From contig NZ_CP156079.1 of assembly GCF_040892545.1 (NCBI RefSeq), positions 4,561,501 to 4,625,500 on the forward strand: 64,000 nucleotides of DNA. The letters run 5' to 3'. Under the pieces are notes generated by a model, which worked only from the letters and a program-made list of their open reading frames with translations, had not been told where the DNA came from and did no database searches. This document shows positions 27,109 to 36,037 of the stretch, piece by piece; position 1 is the first letter of the stretch; each line of letters opens with the position of its first letter. Position numbers and translations under genes: made by a program. The stretch is from Paracidovorax avenae. Lineage in GTDB: Bacteria; Pseudomonadota; Gammaproteobacteria; Burkholderiales; Burkholderiaceae_C.

Positions 27109-30100
27109 ATGGCCACGCACCAGACACCGAATCTCTACGCCGCCGCCGCGGCCCCGCCACCCCGCCCGCGCCAGCGGCGCGCCCTGCGCATCGCGCTCTG
27201 GTCCCTCGCCAGCCTCATCGCGCTGCTGCTCGTGCTGCTCGCCGCAGCCTGGTGGTGGACGGGCACCGGCAACTCCCTGGCCACCGCGCTCGCCCAGGCC
27301 GCCCGCTACCTGCCGGCCGGGCAGACCCTGGAAACGCGCGACGTCTCCGGCTCCGTGCGCGCGGGCGGGCAGATCGGCTGGCTGCGCTGGAGCAGCCCCA
27401 CCCTCACCGTGGAAGTGCAGGACGCGCGCATCGGCTGGAGCCTTCCGCCGCTGCTGCAGCGTGAACTGTCCCTGGGCGAAGTGCATGCCGCGCGCATCGT
27501 CGCCACGCCGCGCACGCCCGCGGAACCCGAGCCCGAGAAGCCGGTGCAGCCCCTGGAACAGCTGGTGCTGCCGCTGCGCATCGACATTCCCCTGCGCGTG
27601 GACGAAATCACCTGGGCCGCCGCCAGCCCCATCACCGTGCGCAACCTCGCCGGCCGCTACCGCTTCGACGGCGACCAGCACAGCGCCACGCTCGACAACC
27701 TGGAACTGGCCCAGGGCCGCTACAGCGGCAGCGCCACGTTGCAGGCCCTGGCCCCCATGGCCCTGGAGCTCACGGCCGACGGCGTGGTCCGCACGCCCGC
27801 CCCCGGCGGCGGCGCGGACCTGGAGGCCACCGCCCGCGCCGAGGTGCGCGGCACCCTCGCCACCGCCGCTGCGCGCCTGGACGTGTCCGGCCGCCTGCAG
27901 GCCGTGGCCGCACAGGCCGCTGCGCCGCAGCGCCCCACGGCGTCCGCACCGCGCCGCGCCGGCTCCGCGCCCCGCCCGGCCCCCGCCACGCCGTCCGCGT
28001 CGGTCGCAGCGTCTTCCCCCGCCGGCACGGCGCCTTCCGGCACGGAGGCGATGCAGGCCCAGGTCCAGGCCCGCATCGCCCCCTGGGCACCGCAGCCCCT
28101 GCTGCAGGCGCAGGCGCAGGTGCAGGCCCTGGACGTGGCCGCGATCTGGCCCCAGGCCCCTGTCACACGGCTGAGCGGCCGCGTCGAAGCCGCCCCCGCG
28201 CCGGCCACCGCGCCGGCCACCGCGCCAGGCACCGGGGCTCCGCAGGCCGTGCCGCAGCCAGCACCTGCCCAGGCGTCGGCACCGGCATCGGCCGCCTCCG
28301 CGCCCTCCCCGTCCGCGGGCACGCCGCCCGCCACCGGCTGGGCGCTGTCCGCCCAGCTGGAGAATGCCCTCCCCGGCCCCTGGGACAAGGGCCGGCTGCC
28401 GGTCGAATCCATCGACGCGCGCGCCGATTTCGATGGCGCACGCTGGACCGTGCCCCAGGCCACCGCCCGCGTGGGCAGCGGCACGATCGCGCTGGAAGGC
28501 GCCTTCACGCCCGCCACGCGCGCCCTGCAGGGCGACCTGGAACTGCGCGGCGTGCGGCCCGACGCCGTGCTCAGCACCCTGGACGCCGCGCCGCTCTCCG
28601 GCCGGGCGCGCGCACGCAGCGACGGCGCGCCCGCCGCCGACAACGATGCCGCCCCCGCCCCGCTGGTGCGCTTCTCGGCCGACATCCGCTCCGCGGGCGC
28701 CGCCCGCGCGCCACGCAAGGGCGGCACGTCCACCGCCCAGGCGGCCCCGCCACTGCGCATCGACCGTCTCGCCACCGAAGGCACCTGGCAGGGCACCCTG
28801 CTCGCCCTGGCGCAATTGCAGATGGACGCGCTGCAGGTGCAAGCCAGTGCGCGCCAGCTGCGCATCGACACCGCCGCCCGCTCCGCCCAGGGCCAATTGC
28901 AGGCCACGCTGCCCGGCGCCACCGCACAGGTGGATGGCCGCATCGCGCCGCGCGCAGGCGCGGGCACGCTGGACCTGCGTGTGGCGGACGCACAGCGCGT
29001 GCAGCGCTGGATCGAATCCGTCCCCGGGCTGGGCACCGCCCTCGGCGGCGCCGCGCTGCAGGGCGAGGCGCGCCTCGATGCCCGCTGGAATGGCGGCTGG
29101 GAGTCCCTGCTGGGCCAGTTGCAGGCCGCTGGACTCGTGGCGAAGCCTCGGGCCGGCGCCGCCACCGCCTCCGGCCCCTTCGAGCTGCAGGCCCGCCTCG
29201 CCGCCCCGCGCTGGGAGGTGGCCCTGCCGCCGCGGCCCGGCACCGGCGCGGGCCCCGCGACCGTCCGGCTCACGGCCGTGCGGGCCGACGTGGCCGGCTC
29301 CGTGCCGCGCGCCACGCTTTCCCTGGACGGCGAGGCACGGCTCGACGAGCGCCGGCTGGACCTGCGCCTGCGCGGCTCCGGCGGCTCCGCCGGCCCGGGC
29401 CAGTGGCGCGCACAGATCGATGAACTGCGCCTGCAGGCCCGTGACGGACAGCGCCCGGGCCCCTGGACGGTGCAGTTCGCGCAGCCGCTCACCGTGTCGG
29501 CACGCACCGCGCCCACGCTGCAGGTGGAAACCTCCGGCGGGCAGGCGCGCGTATCCGCGCCTGCCCCGAGCGATGTCACCCTGCGCTGGGAGCCCGTGCA
29601 CTTCGCGCGCACCGCGGCGGGCAGCCTGCAGTTGCGCACGCGCGGCCAGCTGCAGGGCCTGCCCATGGCCTGGGCCGAAGCGCTGGCACAGGGCAGCGAC
29701 GCCCTGGACCGCCTGGGCGTGCAGGGCAACCTGGTCTTCGACGGCGACTGGGACGTGGACGCGGGCGACACCCTGCGCGCATCCGCCAGCCTGCGCCGCA
29801 CTTCCGGCGACCTGCGCCTGCTGACCGGCAATGCGCCCGCGGCCACCGTCGTGCGCAGCAGCGGGCCGAGCACGGGCACCGGCACGGGACCGGCCGCCGG
29901 CATGGTCCGCGGAACGGCTGCCGCAGCCAACGCCTCCGCGACCGACACGCCGCGCGGCGCCGGCACCCCCGCCGGCGTGCGCGCCGCCGAAGTGCGCGTG
30001 CAGGCGGAGGGCGACACGGTGCGCGCGCGCCTGCAATGGGACAGCGAGCGCGCCGGCCAGGTGCAGGCCGAGGCCTCCACGCGCCTGGCGCGCGTGGGCG

Positions 30101-31536
30101 AAGGGTGGGAATGGCCCGCCGACGCGCCCCTCTCCGCCACCGCGCGCGCGCGGCTGCCCGACGTGGGCGTGTGGTCCACGCTCGCCCCGCCGGGCTGGCG
30201 CGTGCAGGGCACGCTCGATGCCGACGTGGTCCTGTCAGGCACCCGCACGGCGCCACGCTGGAGCGGCACGCTCGCTGCCGACCAGCTGGCCGTGCGATCG
30301 CTGCTCGACGGCGTGGACCTGCAGAACGGCCGGCTGCGCGCGGCGCTGCGCGGCGACCGGCTCGAGATCACCGAGTTCCGCGTGAACGGCGGCCCCGGCA
30401 GCAGCGCGCGCATCGCGGGCTTCAGCGGCAACCGCACCGCCGCGCCCAAGGACGGCGGCACCCTCTCGGGCACCGGCACCGTGTCCTGGGCCGGCATGGG
30501 ACAGCAGGCCGCGGCAGGCAGCTCGGGCATCGCCATGGACTTCACCGCGGATGCGCGCGCCCTGCAGGTGCTGGTGCGCGCCGACCGCCAGGTGAGCGTC
30601 TCGGGCCAGGTGCGCGCGCAACTGCGCCAGGGCCAGCTGTCGCTGCGCGGCAAGCTCACCGCCGACCGGGCCACCATCATCCTGGCGGAAGCCGGCGCGC
30701 CCAGCCTGGGCAGCGACGTGGTCGTGCGCTCCGCCGCCACCGACCGCGCCCGTGCCGAGGCCGCCCAGCGCGAAGGCGCGCAGGCCGGCCGCGTGGAGGC
30801 CGCGCGCCCGCCCGACATCGCCCTCACCTTCGACCTCGGCGACGACTTCGCGCTGCAGGGCCACGGCGTGACCACGCGCCTGGCCGGCGAGCTGGAGATC
30901 CGCGGTGCCACCGCGGCCGGCGGCCCGCCGCGCATCACCGGCGAGGTCCGCACCGTCGAGGGCCGCTACCGTGCCTGGGGCCAGGCACTCAACATCGAGA
31001 CCGGCCTCGCGCGCTTCAACGGCCCTTACGACAACCCCGCGCTGGACGTGCTGGCCATCCGGCCCAACATCAGCGTGCGCGCGGGCGTGCAGGTCACGGG
31101 CACGGCCAAGGCGCCGCGCGTGGCGCTCTACTCCGACCCCGACCTGCCCGACGCCGAGAAACTCTCCTGGGTGGTCCTGGGCCGCAGCACCGCCGCGGGC
31201 GGCGCCGAGGCCGCGCTGCTGCAGCAGGCCGCGCTGGCCCTGCTGGGCGGCGGCGGTGGCAATGCGGGCGCAGGCAATTTCGCGAGCCGCCTGGGGCTGG
31301 ACGAGATCGGCTTCCGCGGCCCGAACTCCGGAGCCAGCGGCGAAGACGCCTCGGGCGCCGCTCTCACCTTCGGCAAGCGGCTGTCCAAGGACCTGTACGT
31401 CACCTACGAGCGCAGCCTGTCGGGCGCCCTGGGCACGCTCTACATCTTCTACGACCTGACGCAGCGGCTCACGCTGCGCGGCCAGACGGGCGTGCAGAGC
31501 GCGGTGGACCTGATCTACACGCTGCGGTACGACTGA
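27109..31536 (+). CDS. tamB: Translocation and assembly module inner-membrane protein (DUF490/AsmA-like)
   Basis: A 1475-residue protein with a single N-terminal membrane anchor (RRALRIALWSLASLIALLLV) and a long beta-helical periplasmic region ending in the conserved TamB/DUF490 domain (GRYRAWGQALNIETGLARFN; ILDVLAIRPNISV-like region; TLRGQTGVQSAVDLIYTLRY). It bridges the periplasm and partners TamA in the outer membrane. Two Pro/Ala-rich low-complexity insertions occur at about residues 265-305 and 365-410 and again near 925-960, which is unusual for the family. The ATG at 27109 follows tamA by 32 bases. Confidence 0.92.
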   Translation: MATHQTPNLYAAAAAPPPRPRQRRALRIALWSLASLIALLLVLLAAAWWWTGTGNSLATALAQAARYLPAGQTLETRDVSGSVRAGGQIGWLRWSSPTLTVEVQDARIGWSLPPLLQRELSLGEVHAARIVATPRTPAEPEPEKPVQPLEQLVLPLRIDIPLRVDEITWAAASPITVRNLAGRYRFDGDQHSATLDNLELAQGRYSGSATLQALAPMALELTADGVVRTPAPGGGADLEATARAEVRGTLATAAARLDVSGRLQAVAAQAAAPQRPTASAPRRAGSAPRPAPATPSASVAASSPAGTAPSGTEAMQAQVQARIAPWAPQPLLQAQAQVQALDVAAIWPQAPVTRLSGRVEAAPAPATAPATAPGTGAPQAVPQPAPAQASAPASAASAPSPSAGTPPATGWALSAQLENALPGPWDKGRLPVESIDARADFDGARWTVPQATARVGSGTIALEGAFTPATRALQGDLELRGVRPDAVLSTLDAAPLSGRARARSDGAPAADNDAAPAPLVRFSADIRSAGAARAPRKGGTSTAQAAPPLRIDRLATEGTWQGTLLALAQLQMDALQVQASARQLRIDTAARSAQGQLQATLPGATAQVDGRIAPRAGAGTLDLRVADAQRVQRWIESVPGLGTALGGAALQGEARLDARWNGGWESLLGQLQAAGLVAKPRAGAATASGPFELQARLAAPRWEVALPPRPGTGAGPATVRLTAVRADVAGSVPRATLSLDGEARLDERRLDLRLRGSGGSAGPGQWRAQIDELRLQARDGQRPGPWTVQFAQPLTVSARTAPTLQVETSGGQARVSAPAPSDVTLRWEPVHFARTAAGSLQLRTRGQLQGLPMAWAEALAQGSDALDRLGVQGNLVFDGDWDVDAGDTLRASASLRRTSGDLRLLTGNAPAATVVRSSGPSTGTGTGPAAGMVRGTAAAANASATDTPRGAGTPAGVRAAEVRVQAEGDTVRARLQWDSERAGQVQAEASTRLARVGEGWEWPADAPLSATARARLPDVGVWSTLAPPGWRVQGTLDADVVLSGTRTAPRWSGTLAADQLAVRSLLDGVDLQNGRLRAALRGDRLEITEFRVNGGPGSSARIAGFSGNRTAAPKDGGTLSGTGTVSWAGMGQQAAAGSSGIAMDFTADARALQVLVRADRQVSVSGQVRAQLRQGQLSLRGKLTADRATIILAEAGAPSLGSDVVVRSAATDRARAEAAQREGAQAGRVEAARPPDIALTFDLGDDFALQGHGVTTRLAGELEIRGATAAGGPPRITGEVRTVEGRYRAWGQALNIETGLARFNGPYDNPALDVLAIRPNISVRAGVQVTGTAKAPRVALYSDPDLPDAEKLSWVVLGRSTAAGGAEAALLQQAALALLGGGGGNAGAGNFASRLGLDEIGFRGPNSGASGEDASGAALTFGKRLSKDLYVTYERSLSGALGTLYIFYDLTQRLTLRGQTGVQSAVDLIYTLRYD

Positions 31537-31590
31537 CGCGGCGCGCGCGGGCCGCGCGCTGCCGCCCGGCCCGTGCGGAACCGCAGGTCT

Positions 31591-32133
31591 TCAGGAAACG
31601 GAAGGGAGAGGGAGAGGCGATGTGGAAGGGGCCTGCGCGCCCGGCGCCGCCTCGGGCACGCGCCCGCCGTGCAGGTGGCGCACGAAGGGATAGAGCATGT
31701 GGCCCGCCGCCTTGAGCAGCTCGTACTGCGCGGGCGTGAGCTCGCGCTCCTCGTAGTCGAAATGGCACAGCGTGCCCCAGAGCCCGCCCGCGTTGTCGCC
31801 AATCGGCACGCCGTGGTAGGCGACGACCACGCCGCGGAAGGGGCTGTGGGCCAGCTTGTCCTCGTGCAGCGAGTTCGCGGTCAGCAACTCGCCATCCCGC
31901 AGCACGAACTGGCAGAAGCTGTCGGCCAGCTCCACCACCGCCAGGGCCTCCGGGCGCGCCTGGCCGAGCTTGTCGTACACGTGGACATTGAAGAGACGGG
32001 GCCCATCGACCCGGAAGATGCCGGTGTAGCGGTGCGCGACATTGGCATTGAGCGCCTCCATGCCGGCGCCCAGCCCCCGCCCGCGCAGGATCGCCAGCAG
32101 TTGCGGGGACGTCAGGTCGAGAAGTGGAGGCAT
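31591..32133 (-). CDS. GAF domain-containing protein
   Basis: A 180-residue soluble protein with a GAF-like fold: HRYTGIFRVDGPRLFNVHVYDK, SFCQFVLRDGELLTANSLHEDKLA, HSPFRGVVVAYHGVPI then NAGGLWGTLCHFDYEERELT. That sequence of CQ-FVL, FR-G-V-YHGVPI and GTLCHFD resembles stand-alone GAF proteins close to free-methionine-sulfoxide-reductase and phytochrome GAF modules. The ligand is unknown. The C-terminal 20 residues (APGAQAPSTSPLPLP) look disordered. It converges with tamB. Confidence 0.8.
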   Translation of the reverse strand: MPPLLDLTSPQLLAILRGRGLGAGMEALNANVAHRYTGIFRVDGPRLFNVHVYDKLGQARPEALAVVELADSFCQFVLRDGELLTANSLHEDKLAHSPFRGVVVAYHGVPIGDNAGGLWGTLCHFDYEERELTPAQYELLKAAGHMLYPFVRHLHGGRVPEAAPGAQAPSTSPLPLPSVS

Positions 32134-32202
32134 GGGGAAACCATTGTAGAGCCGGGCCGGATCGGATCGGAGAACGACGATCGCCCTGGCGCCCGCCGGC
32201 GA

Positions 32203-32493
32203 TCAGCCCCGGCCGCCGGGCGCCAGCTGGATGGTGCCCAGGCCCGCCGGCGCATCGCCCGGCCTGCGGGGCGCGAGCCAGTACACCCAGGCGCCCTGCA
32301 GCCAGGCCAGCGCATAGAGCGCCGAGGCCGCGACCACGCCCCAGTGCCCCGACCGCCAGCCGGCCCAGAACCAGAAAGGCTGCCCCAGCAGCCCGACCAC
32401 GCACGCCCACCGCCGCCAGCGCGCCGACCGCGCCTGCGACAGCCACGCGGCGAATGCGCCGAAAAACGCGATGGCAATCTGTTCGAAAGACAT
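32203..32493 (-). CDS. Small hypothetical inner-membrane protein
   Basis: A 96-residue protein starting MSFEQIAIAFFGAFAAWLSQ with three predicted membrane spans (about 5-20, 30-50 and 55-75) and a W-rich region (RRWACVVGLLGQPFWFWAGW). I recognise no family function; similar short W-rich membrane proteins are found widely in proteobacteria. ATG 32493 is chosen because the longer frame upstream is arginine-rich and non-coding in style. It is 115 bases before the tRNA on the opposite strand. Confidence 0.6.
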   Translation of the reverse strand: MSFEQIAIAFFGAFAAWLSQARSARWRRWACVVGLLGQPFWFWAGWRSGHWGVVAASALYALAWLQGAWVYWLAPRRPGDAPAGLGTIQLAPGGRG

Positions 32494-32607
32494 GGCCCGA
32501 GCATACTGTATATTCAAACAGCCTCCAAGACGCCCTGCGGGCGGACCGCGCCGCGTTCGGCCGCCCGCCCGGGCAACTCCGCGGCGGGCCTTACAATCCG
32601 CCGTCCT

Positions 32608-32682
32608 CTCCTCATAGTTCAATGGATAGAACGAGTGCCTCCTAAGCGCTAGATGCAGGTTCGATTCCTGCTGAGGGGACCA
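32608..32682 (+). tRNA. tRNA-Arg (anticodon CCU)
   Basis: The sequence folds as a full cloverleaf. Acceptor stem CTCCTCA pairs with TGAGGGG, the D arm is GTTC/GAAC, the anticodon stem AGTGC pairs with GCGCT around loop CTCCTAA with anticodon CCT at 32641-32643, and the T arm is GCAGG-TTCGATT-CCTGC. A discriminator A and an encoded CCA follow at 32680-32682. It decodes AGG (rare arginine codon). Confidence 0.95.
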
Positions 32683-32697
32683 GTCTCTGGCGCCGGC

Positions 32698-32958
32698 TCA
32701 GTCTCCGCCGCCCCCATCCCCGCACCCTCCTGCGTCGCCGCTTTCGCCGCTACCGCAGCCATCGGGGCCGCCACCATCCGAACTGCCACCGTCCGGCACA
32801 TCGCTGGTGCCCGACCGCCAGGCCAGCAGCGGAATCGCCGCCAGCAACAGCAGCCAGCCGCTGCCTTCCTCATAGGAGAGGAACGCGCAGCAGAGGGCGA
32901 AAAGCACGGCCACGCCACCGGACAGCAGGGGAAAACGCCGGAACCGCATGGCGGGCAT
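32698..32958 (-). CDS. Small membrane protein with Gly/Asp/Cys-rich tail
   Basis: An 86-residue hypothetical protein. It starts MPAMRFRRF (or MRFRRF at 32949), then has two hydrophobic segments (LLSGGVAVLFALCCAFLS and WLLLLAAIPLLAW), and ends in a tail of repeated Gly, Asp, Ser with three Cys (DGCGSGESGDAGGCGDGGGGD). The tail looks like those seen on some small membrane proteins in this family of bacteria, but no function is recognised. Hydrophobic segments and the positive-inside start suggest it is real; the tail is low complexity, so the confidence is moderate. Confidence 0.5.
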   Translation of the reverse strand: MPAMRFRRFPLLSGGVAVLFALCCAFLSYEEGSGWLLLLAAIPLLAWRSGTSDVPDGGSSDGGGPDGCGSGESGDAGGCGDGGGGD

Positions 32959-32980
32959 TCTCGTGCCTGCGGCCCCAAAG

Positions 32981-33007
32981 GCAAGGCCCGCTCGAGGCGG
33001 GCCTTGC
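32981..33007 (-). terminator. Intrinsic terminator-like hairpin
   Basis: GCAAGGCCCGC and GCGGGCCTTGC form an 11-bp perfect stem with the 5-base loop TCGAG. It lies 21 bases beyond the stop of the leftward periplasmic-protein gene at 33029, and on the minus strand is followed by CTTTGG. The T-tract is short, so efficiency is uncertain. Confidence 0.65.
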
Positions 33008-33028
33008 AGGTGATGGGGAGGAGAAGCG

Positions 33029-33295
33029 TCAGTCGGTGGACTTCTTCAGCGATTCCTTCGCCTTTTCCTTGGAGTGGTGCGCGCGGTTCTTGTGGTAATC
33101 GGCCTTCACGTTGTTGACGGCCTTGCCCACGGGGCCGCTGTGCTTGGCGTCGTTCTCGGCGCGCTTCTGGTCGATCTTGTGCTCCGTGGCGTCTGCCGCT
33201 TCGGAGGCCGCCTTGCCCACCTGGGCGTGGACGACATGGCCGCCCAGCAGGGCGGCGGCAGCGGCGAGGGCGGCAAGGGTCTTGTGCAGGGTCAT
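33029..33295 (-). CDS. Small lysine-rich periplasmic protein
   Basis: An 88-residue exported protein. Residues 1-23 form a signal peptide (MTLHKTLAALAAAAALLGGH, cleavage near VHAQ). The mature part is short, highly charged and Lys/Ala/His-rich (QKRAENDAKHS, KEKAKESLKKS), probably disordered. It has no recognised domain; such proteins are sometimes stress-linked, but that is not shown here. ATG 33295 follows GGAGAACG, a good ribosome site on the minus strand. A terminator-like hairpin follows it. Confidence 0.75.
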   Translation of the reverse strand: MTLHKTLAALAAAAALLGGHVVHAQVGKAASEAADATEHKIDQKRAENDAKHSGPVGKAVNNVKADYHKNRAHHSKEKAKESLKKSTD

Positions 33296-33577
33296 GGTGC
33301 GTTCTCCTGGTGATGTTGTGGCACGTGGACCGCAGCATCGCGGACACCGCGGCCCGGCCGTGTCAGCGGGCACCCCGAGCCGCTGGCGGTGCCTGCCGCG
33401 CCTGTGCGGCGCCGCGGAACGGGCCCCTGCACCCACGCCGGGGCGGGCCCCCGTCCCACAGCCTGCCACGGCCCCGCTGCCTACAGTGGTGACGGTCGGG
33501 TTGCCTCCGGCGCAACAGCCCCCTTCTCCCTTCCGTTCCCCCCATTCCTCTTTTCCTCTTCACGCGCAGGAGTCCCC

Positions 33578-34612
33578 ATGAGCGACGACGAACACGGCCA
33601 GCCCAACCCCCTTCTCAATGCCATCTCCAACGCCGTCGCCGCCGTGCGCGCCGACGACGACCAATTGGCACTGGCCCGCGCCCATGAAGCGCTGGGCCCC
33701 AAGGCCATCGAAAAGCTCGACGTGGCGGAAGCCCGCCGCCAGCCCACCGTGGCGGATGCCGTGCAGCACCTGCTGCGCGAGCAGGGCCGCTCCACCGATC
33801 CCGAGCGCCTGGTGCCCGGCGTGCGGGCCACCGAAACCACCGTGGACGGCGCCACCGGACCGCTGCGTGCCACGGTCTACACGCCCGAGACCGCGCCGGG
33901 CCCGCTGCCGGTGGTGCTGTACTTCCACGGCGGCGGCTGGGTGATCGCCAGCAAGGAGGTCTATGACGGCGGTGCGCGCGGCCTGGCCCGCGAAGCGCAT
34001 GCCATCGTGGTGTCGGTGGACTACCGCCAGGCCCCGGAAAACCGTTTTCCCGCGGCCTGGGACGACGCCTTCGCGGCCTATCGCTGGGTCACCGAGAACG
34101 CCGGCATCCTCGGCGGCGATCCCGACCGGATCGCGCTGGCCGGCGAGAGCGCCGGCGGCAACCTGGCCGTGGCCACCGCCATCGCGGTGCGCGATGCGGG
34201 CCTGCGTGCGCCACGCCACGTGCTGAGCGTCTATCCCGTGGCGCAGACCAGTCTGAACACCGAGTCCTACCTCGAGAACGCCATCGCCAAGCCGCTCAAC
34301 CGCGCGATGGTGAAATGGTTCGTGGACCATCTGGTGCGCTCCGAAAAGGACCTGGCCGACCCGCGCCTGTCCCTCGTCGATGCCCGCCTGGAAGGCCTGC
34401 CGCCGGTGACCATCATCAATGCCCGCATCGACCCGCTGCGCAGCGACGGCGCCAAGCTCGAGAAGGCACTGCAGGAGGCCGGCGTGCCGGTGGAGCGGCG
34501 CGACTACGAAGGCGTGGCCCACGAGTTCTTCGGCGCCGCCGCAGTCCTCGAAAAAGCCCGCCAGGCCCAGGCCTATGCGGGCGAGCGCCTGCGCGCGGCC
34601 CTGCGCGCCTGA
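33578..34612 (+). CDS. Alpha/beta hydrolase, HSL-type esterase
   Basis: A 344-residue esterase of the hormone-sensitive-lipase (GDXG) family. The oxyanion motif HGGG is at 117-120, the nucleophile elbow GESAGG puts Ser at 191, and Asp and His follow in [12 protein letters not shown] and [11 protein letters not shown]. An N-terminal extension of about 90 residues precedes the lid and core. ATG 33578 follows GCAGGAGTCCCC, giving a clear AGGAG site. It likely hydrolyses short-chain esters; the substrate is unknown. The 280 bases upstream hold nothing I can identify beyond GC-rich sequence. Confidence 0.9.
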   Translation: MSDDEHGQPNPLLNAISNAVAAVRADDDQLALARAHEALGPKAIEKLDVAEARRQPTVADAVQHLLREQGRSTDPERLVPGVRATETTVDGATGPLRATVYTPETAPGPLPVVLYFHGGGWVIASKEVYDGGARGLAREAHAIVVSVDYRQAPENRFPAAWDDAFAAYRWVTENAGILGGDPDRIALAGESAGGNLAVATAIAVRDAGLRAPRHVLSVYPVAQTSLNTESYLENAIAKPLNRAMVKWFVDHLVRSEKDLADPRLSLVDARLEGLPPVTIINARIDPLRSDGAKLEKALQEAGVPVERRDYEGVAHEFFGAAAVLEKARQAQAYAGERLRAALRA

Positions 34613-34740
34613 CGCGCTACACTCGCACTCCAATGGGTGCCCTTCCCGGTGCCGCGCCCCCGCGGCGCCGGTGAAGATGGCAGGTCGTCGCGCTGGTCGG
34701 GCCGCCGCGCGTGCATGACCACGACCTGCCGATCCCTTCC

Positions 34741-36012
34741 ATGGACACCCATCCCCTCGCCCAGGGCATTTCCGCCGCGGTCTTCGCCGTCGCGCTGCTC
34801 CACACCTTCGCCGCCAGCCAGTTCGAACGGCTCTCGCGGCGCTTCCCGCGCCATGCGGGGCTGTTCCACCTGCTCGGCGAGGTGGAAGTGGTCTTCGGCT
34901 TCTGGGCGATCGTCCTCATCGCCCTGCTCGCCCTGCTGCAGGGCGGCGCCGAGGCGCTGGCCTATGCCGAATCCCGCAACTACACCGAGCCGCTGTTCGT
35001 CTTCGTGGTGATGGTGGTGGCGGCATCCCGCCCCATCCTGGAGGCGGTGACGCGCACGGTGGAGGCCCTCGCGCGGCGCATGCCCATGGCGCGCACCGTG
35101 GCCCTGGCCTGGCTGGGCCTGTCGGTCGTGCCGCTGCTGGGCTCGCTCATCACCGAGCCGGCGGCGATGACGCTGGCCGCCCTGCTGCTCGCGCCCGTGG
35201 CCTTCCACGCCGGCATTCCCGAGCGCGCCAAGTACCTTGCGCTCGGCGTGCTGCTGGTCAATGTCTCCATCGGCGGCACCCTCACCGCCTACGCAGCCCC
35301 GCCGGTGCTGATGGTGGCCGCGACCTGGCAGTGGGACAGCGCCTTCATGTTCACGCACTTCGGCTGGAAGGCCGCGCTGGCCGTGTTCGCCAACGCCACG
35401 CTCGCCGCGCTGGTGCTGCGCCCGCACCTGCTGCGCCATGCCGCGCGGGGCGTGCTTCCCGATGCCGTTGCCGGCGCCCCGGTTCCGGCCGTGGTGTCGG
35501 CAGTGCACATCGCGCTGCTGGCGGGCGTGGTGGTGTTCGCGCACCACCCTGTCGTCTTCCTCGGGCTGTTCCTGCTGTTCCTGGGCTTCACGCAGGCCTA
35601 TGCGCGGCACCAGAGCCCGCTGATCCTCAAGGAAGCACTGCTCGTCGGTTTCTTCCTCGCAGGCCTGGTGGTGCTGGGCGGCCTGCAGCGCTGGTGGCTG
35701 CAGCCCATCGTCTCCAGCCTGGAGCCGCTCGCGCTGTTTTTCGGGGCCCTGGGCCTGACGGCGGTGACCGACAACGCGGCGCTCACCTACCTGGGCTCGC
35801 TCATCGCGGGGATCTCTCCGCAGAGCCAGTACATGCTGGTGGCCGGCGCGGTGGCCGGCGGCGGCCTCACGGTGATCGCCAATGCGCCCAACCCGGCCGG
35901 AGTGGCCCTGCTCAAGCCGGGCTTCGCGGACGGCACCGTCGGCGCCGGGGGCCTGCTTCTGGGCGCCCTGGTGCCCACGGCCGTGGCCGCGGCGGCCTTC
36001 CTGGCGCTGTAG
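34741..36012 (+). CDS. Putative Na+/H+ antiporter (Na_H_antiport_3-like)
   Basis: A 423-residue membrane protein with about 12 hydrophobic segments. The family-like features are LLHTFAASQFERLS near the start, a WLGLSVVPLLGSLITEPAAMTL segment with a buried Glu-Pro, NVSIGGTLTAYAAPPVLMVA, and the late ALGLTAVTDNAALTYLGSLI and GGLTVIANAPNPAG. These match the putative Na+/H+ antiporter family found in several proteobacteria. ATG 34741 is used; an in-frame GTG at 34711 is an alternative. It converges with the ATCase gene, ending 25 bases apart. Confidence 0.75.
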   Translation: MDTHPLAQGISAAVFAVALLHTFAASQFERLSRRFPRHAGLFHLLGEVEVVFGFWAIVLIALLALLQGGAEALAYAESRNYTEPLFVFVVMVVAASRPILEAVTRTVEALARRMPMARTVALAWLGLSVVPLLGSLITEPAAMTLAALLLAPVAFHAGIPERAKYLALGVLLVNVSIGGTLTAYAAPPVLMVAATWQWDSAFMFTHFGWKAALAVFANATLAALVLRPHLLRHAARGVLPDAVAGAPVPAVVSAVHIALLAGVVVFAHHPVVFLGLFLLFLGFTQAYARHQSPLILKEALLVGFFLAGLVVLGGLQRWWLQPIVSSLEPLALFFGALGLTAVTDNAALTYLGSLIAGISPQSQYMLVAGAVAGGGLTVIANAPNPAGVALLKPGFADGTVGAGGLLLGALVPTAVAAAAFLAL

Positions 36013-36037
36013 CGGGACGGGCCGCGCCCGGCGGACG

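Noticed and set aside
27019..30953. Two long minus-strand frames (1005 and 1077 codons) opposite tamB
   Set aside because: Gly/Ala/Arg-rich or Ser/Arg-rich shadows of tamB with no family motifs; tamB has its own anchor and conserved C-terminal domain.
31573..32652. Plus-strand 359-codon frame opposite the GAF and small membrane genes
   Set aside because: It is Arg/Gln/His-rich, has no domain, and runs across the tRNA start; the minus-strand genes have recognisable features.
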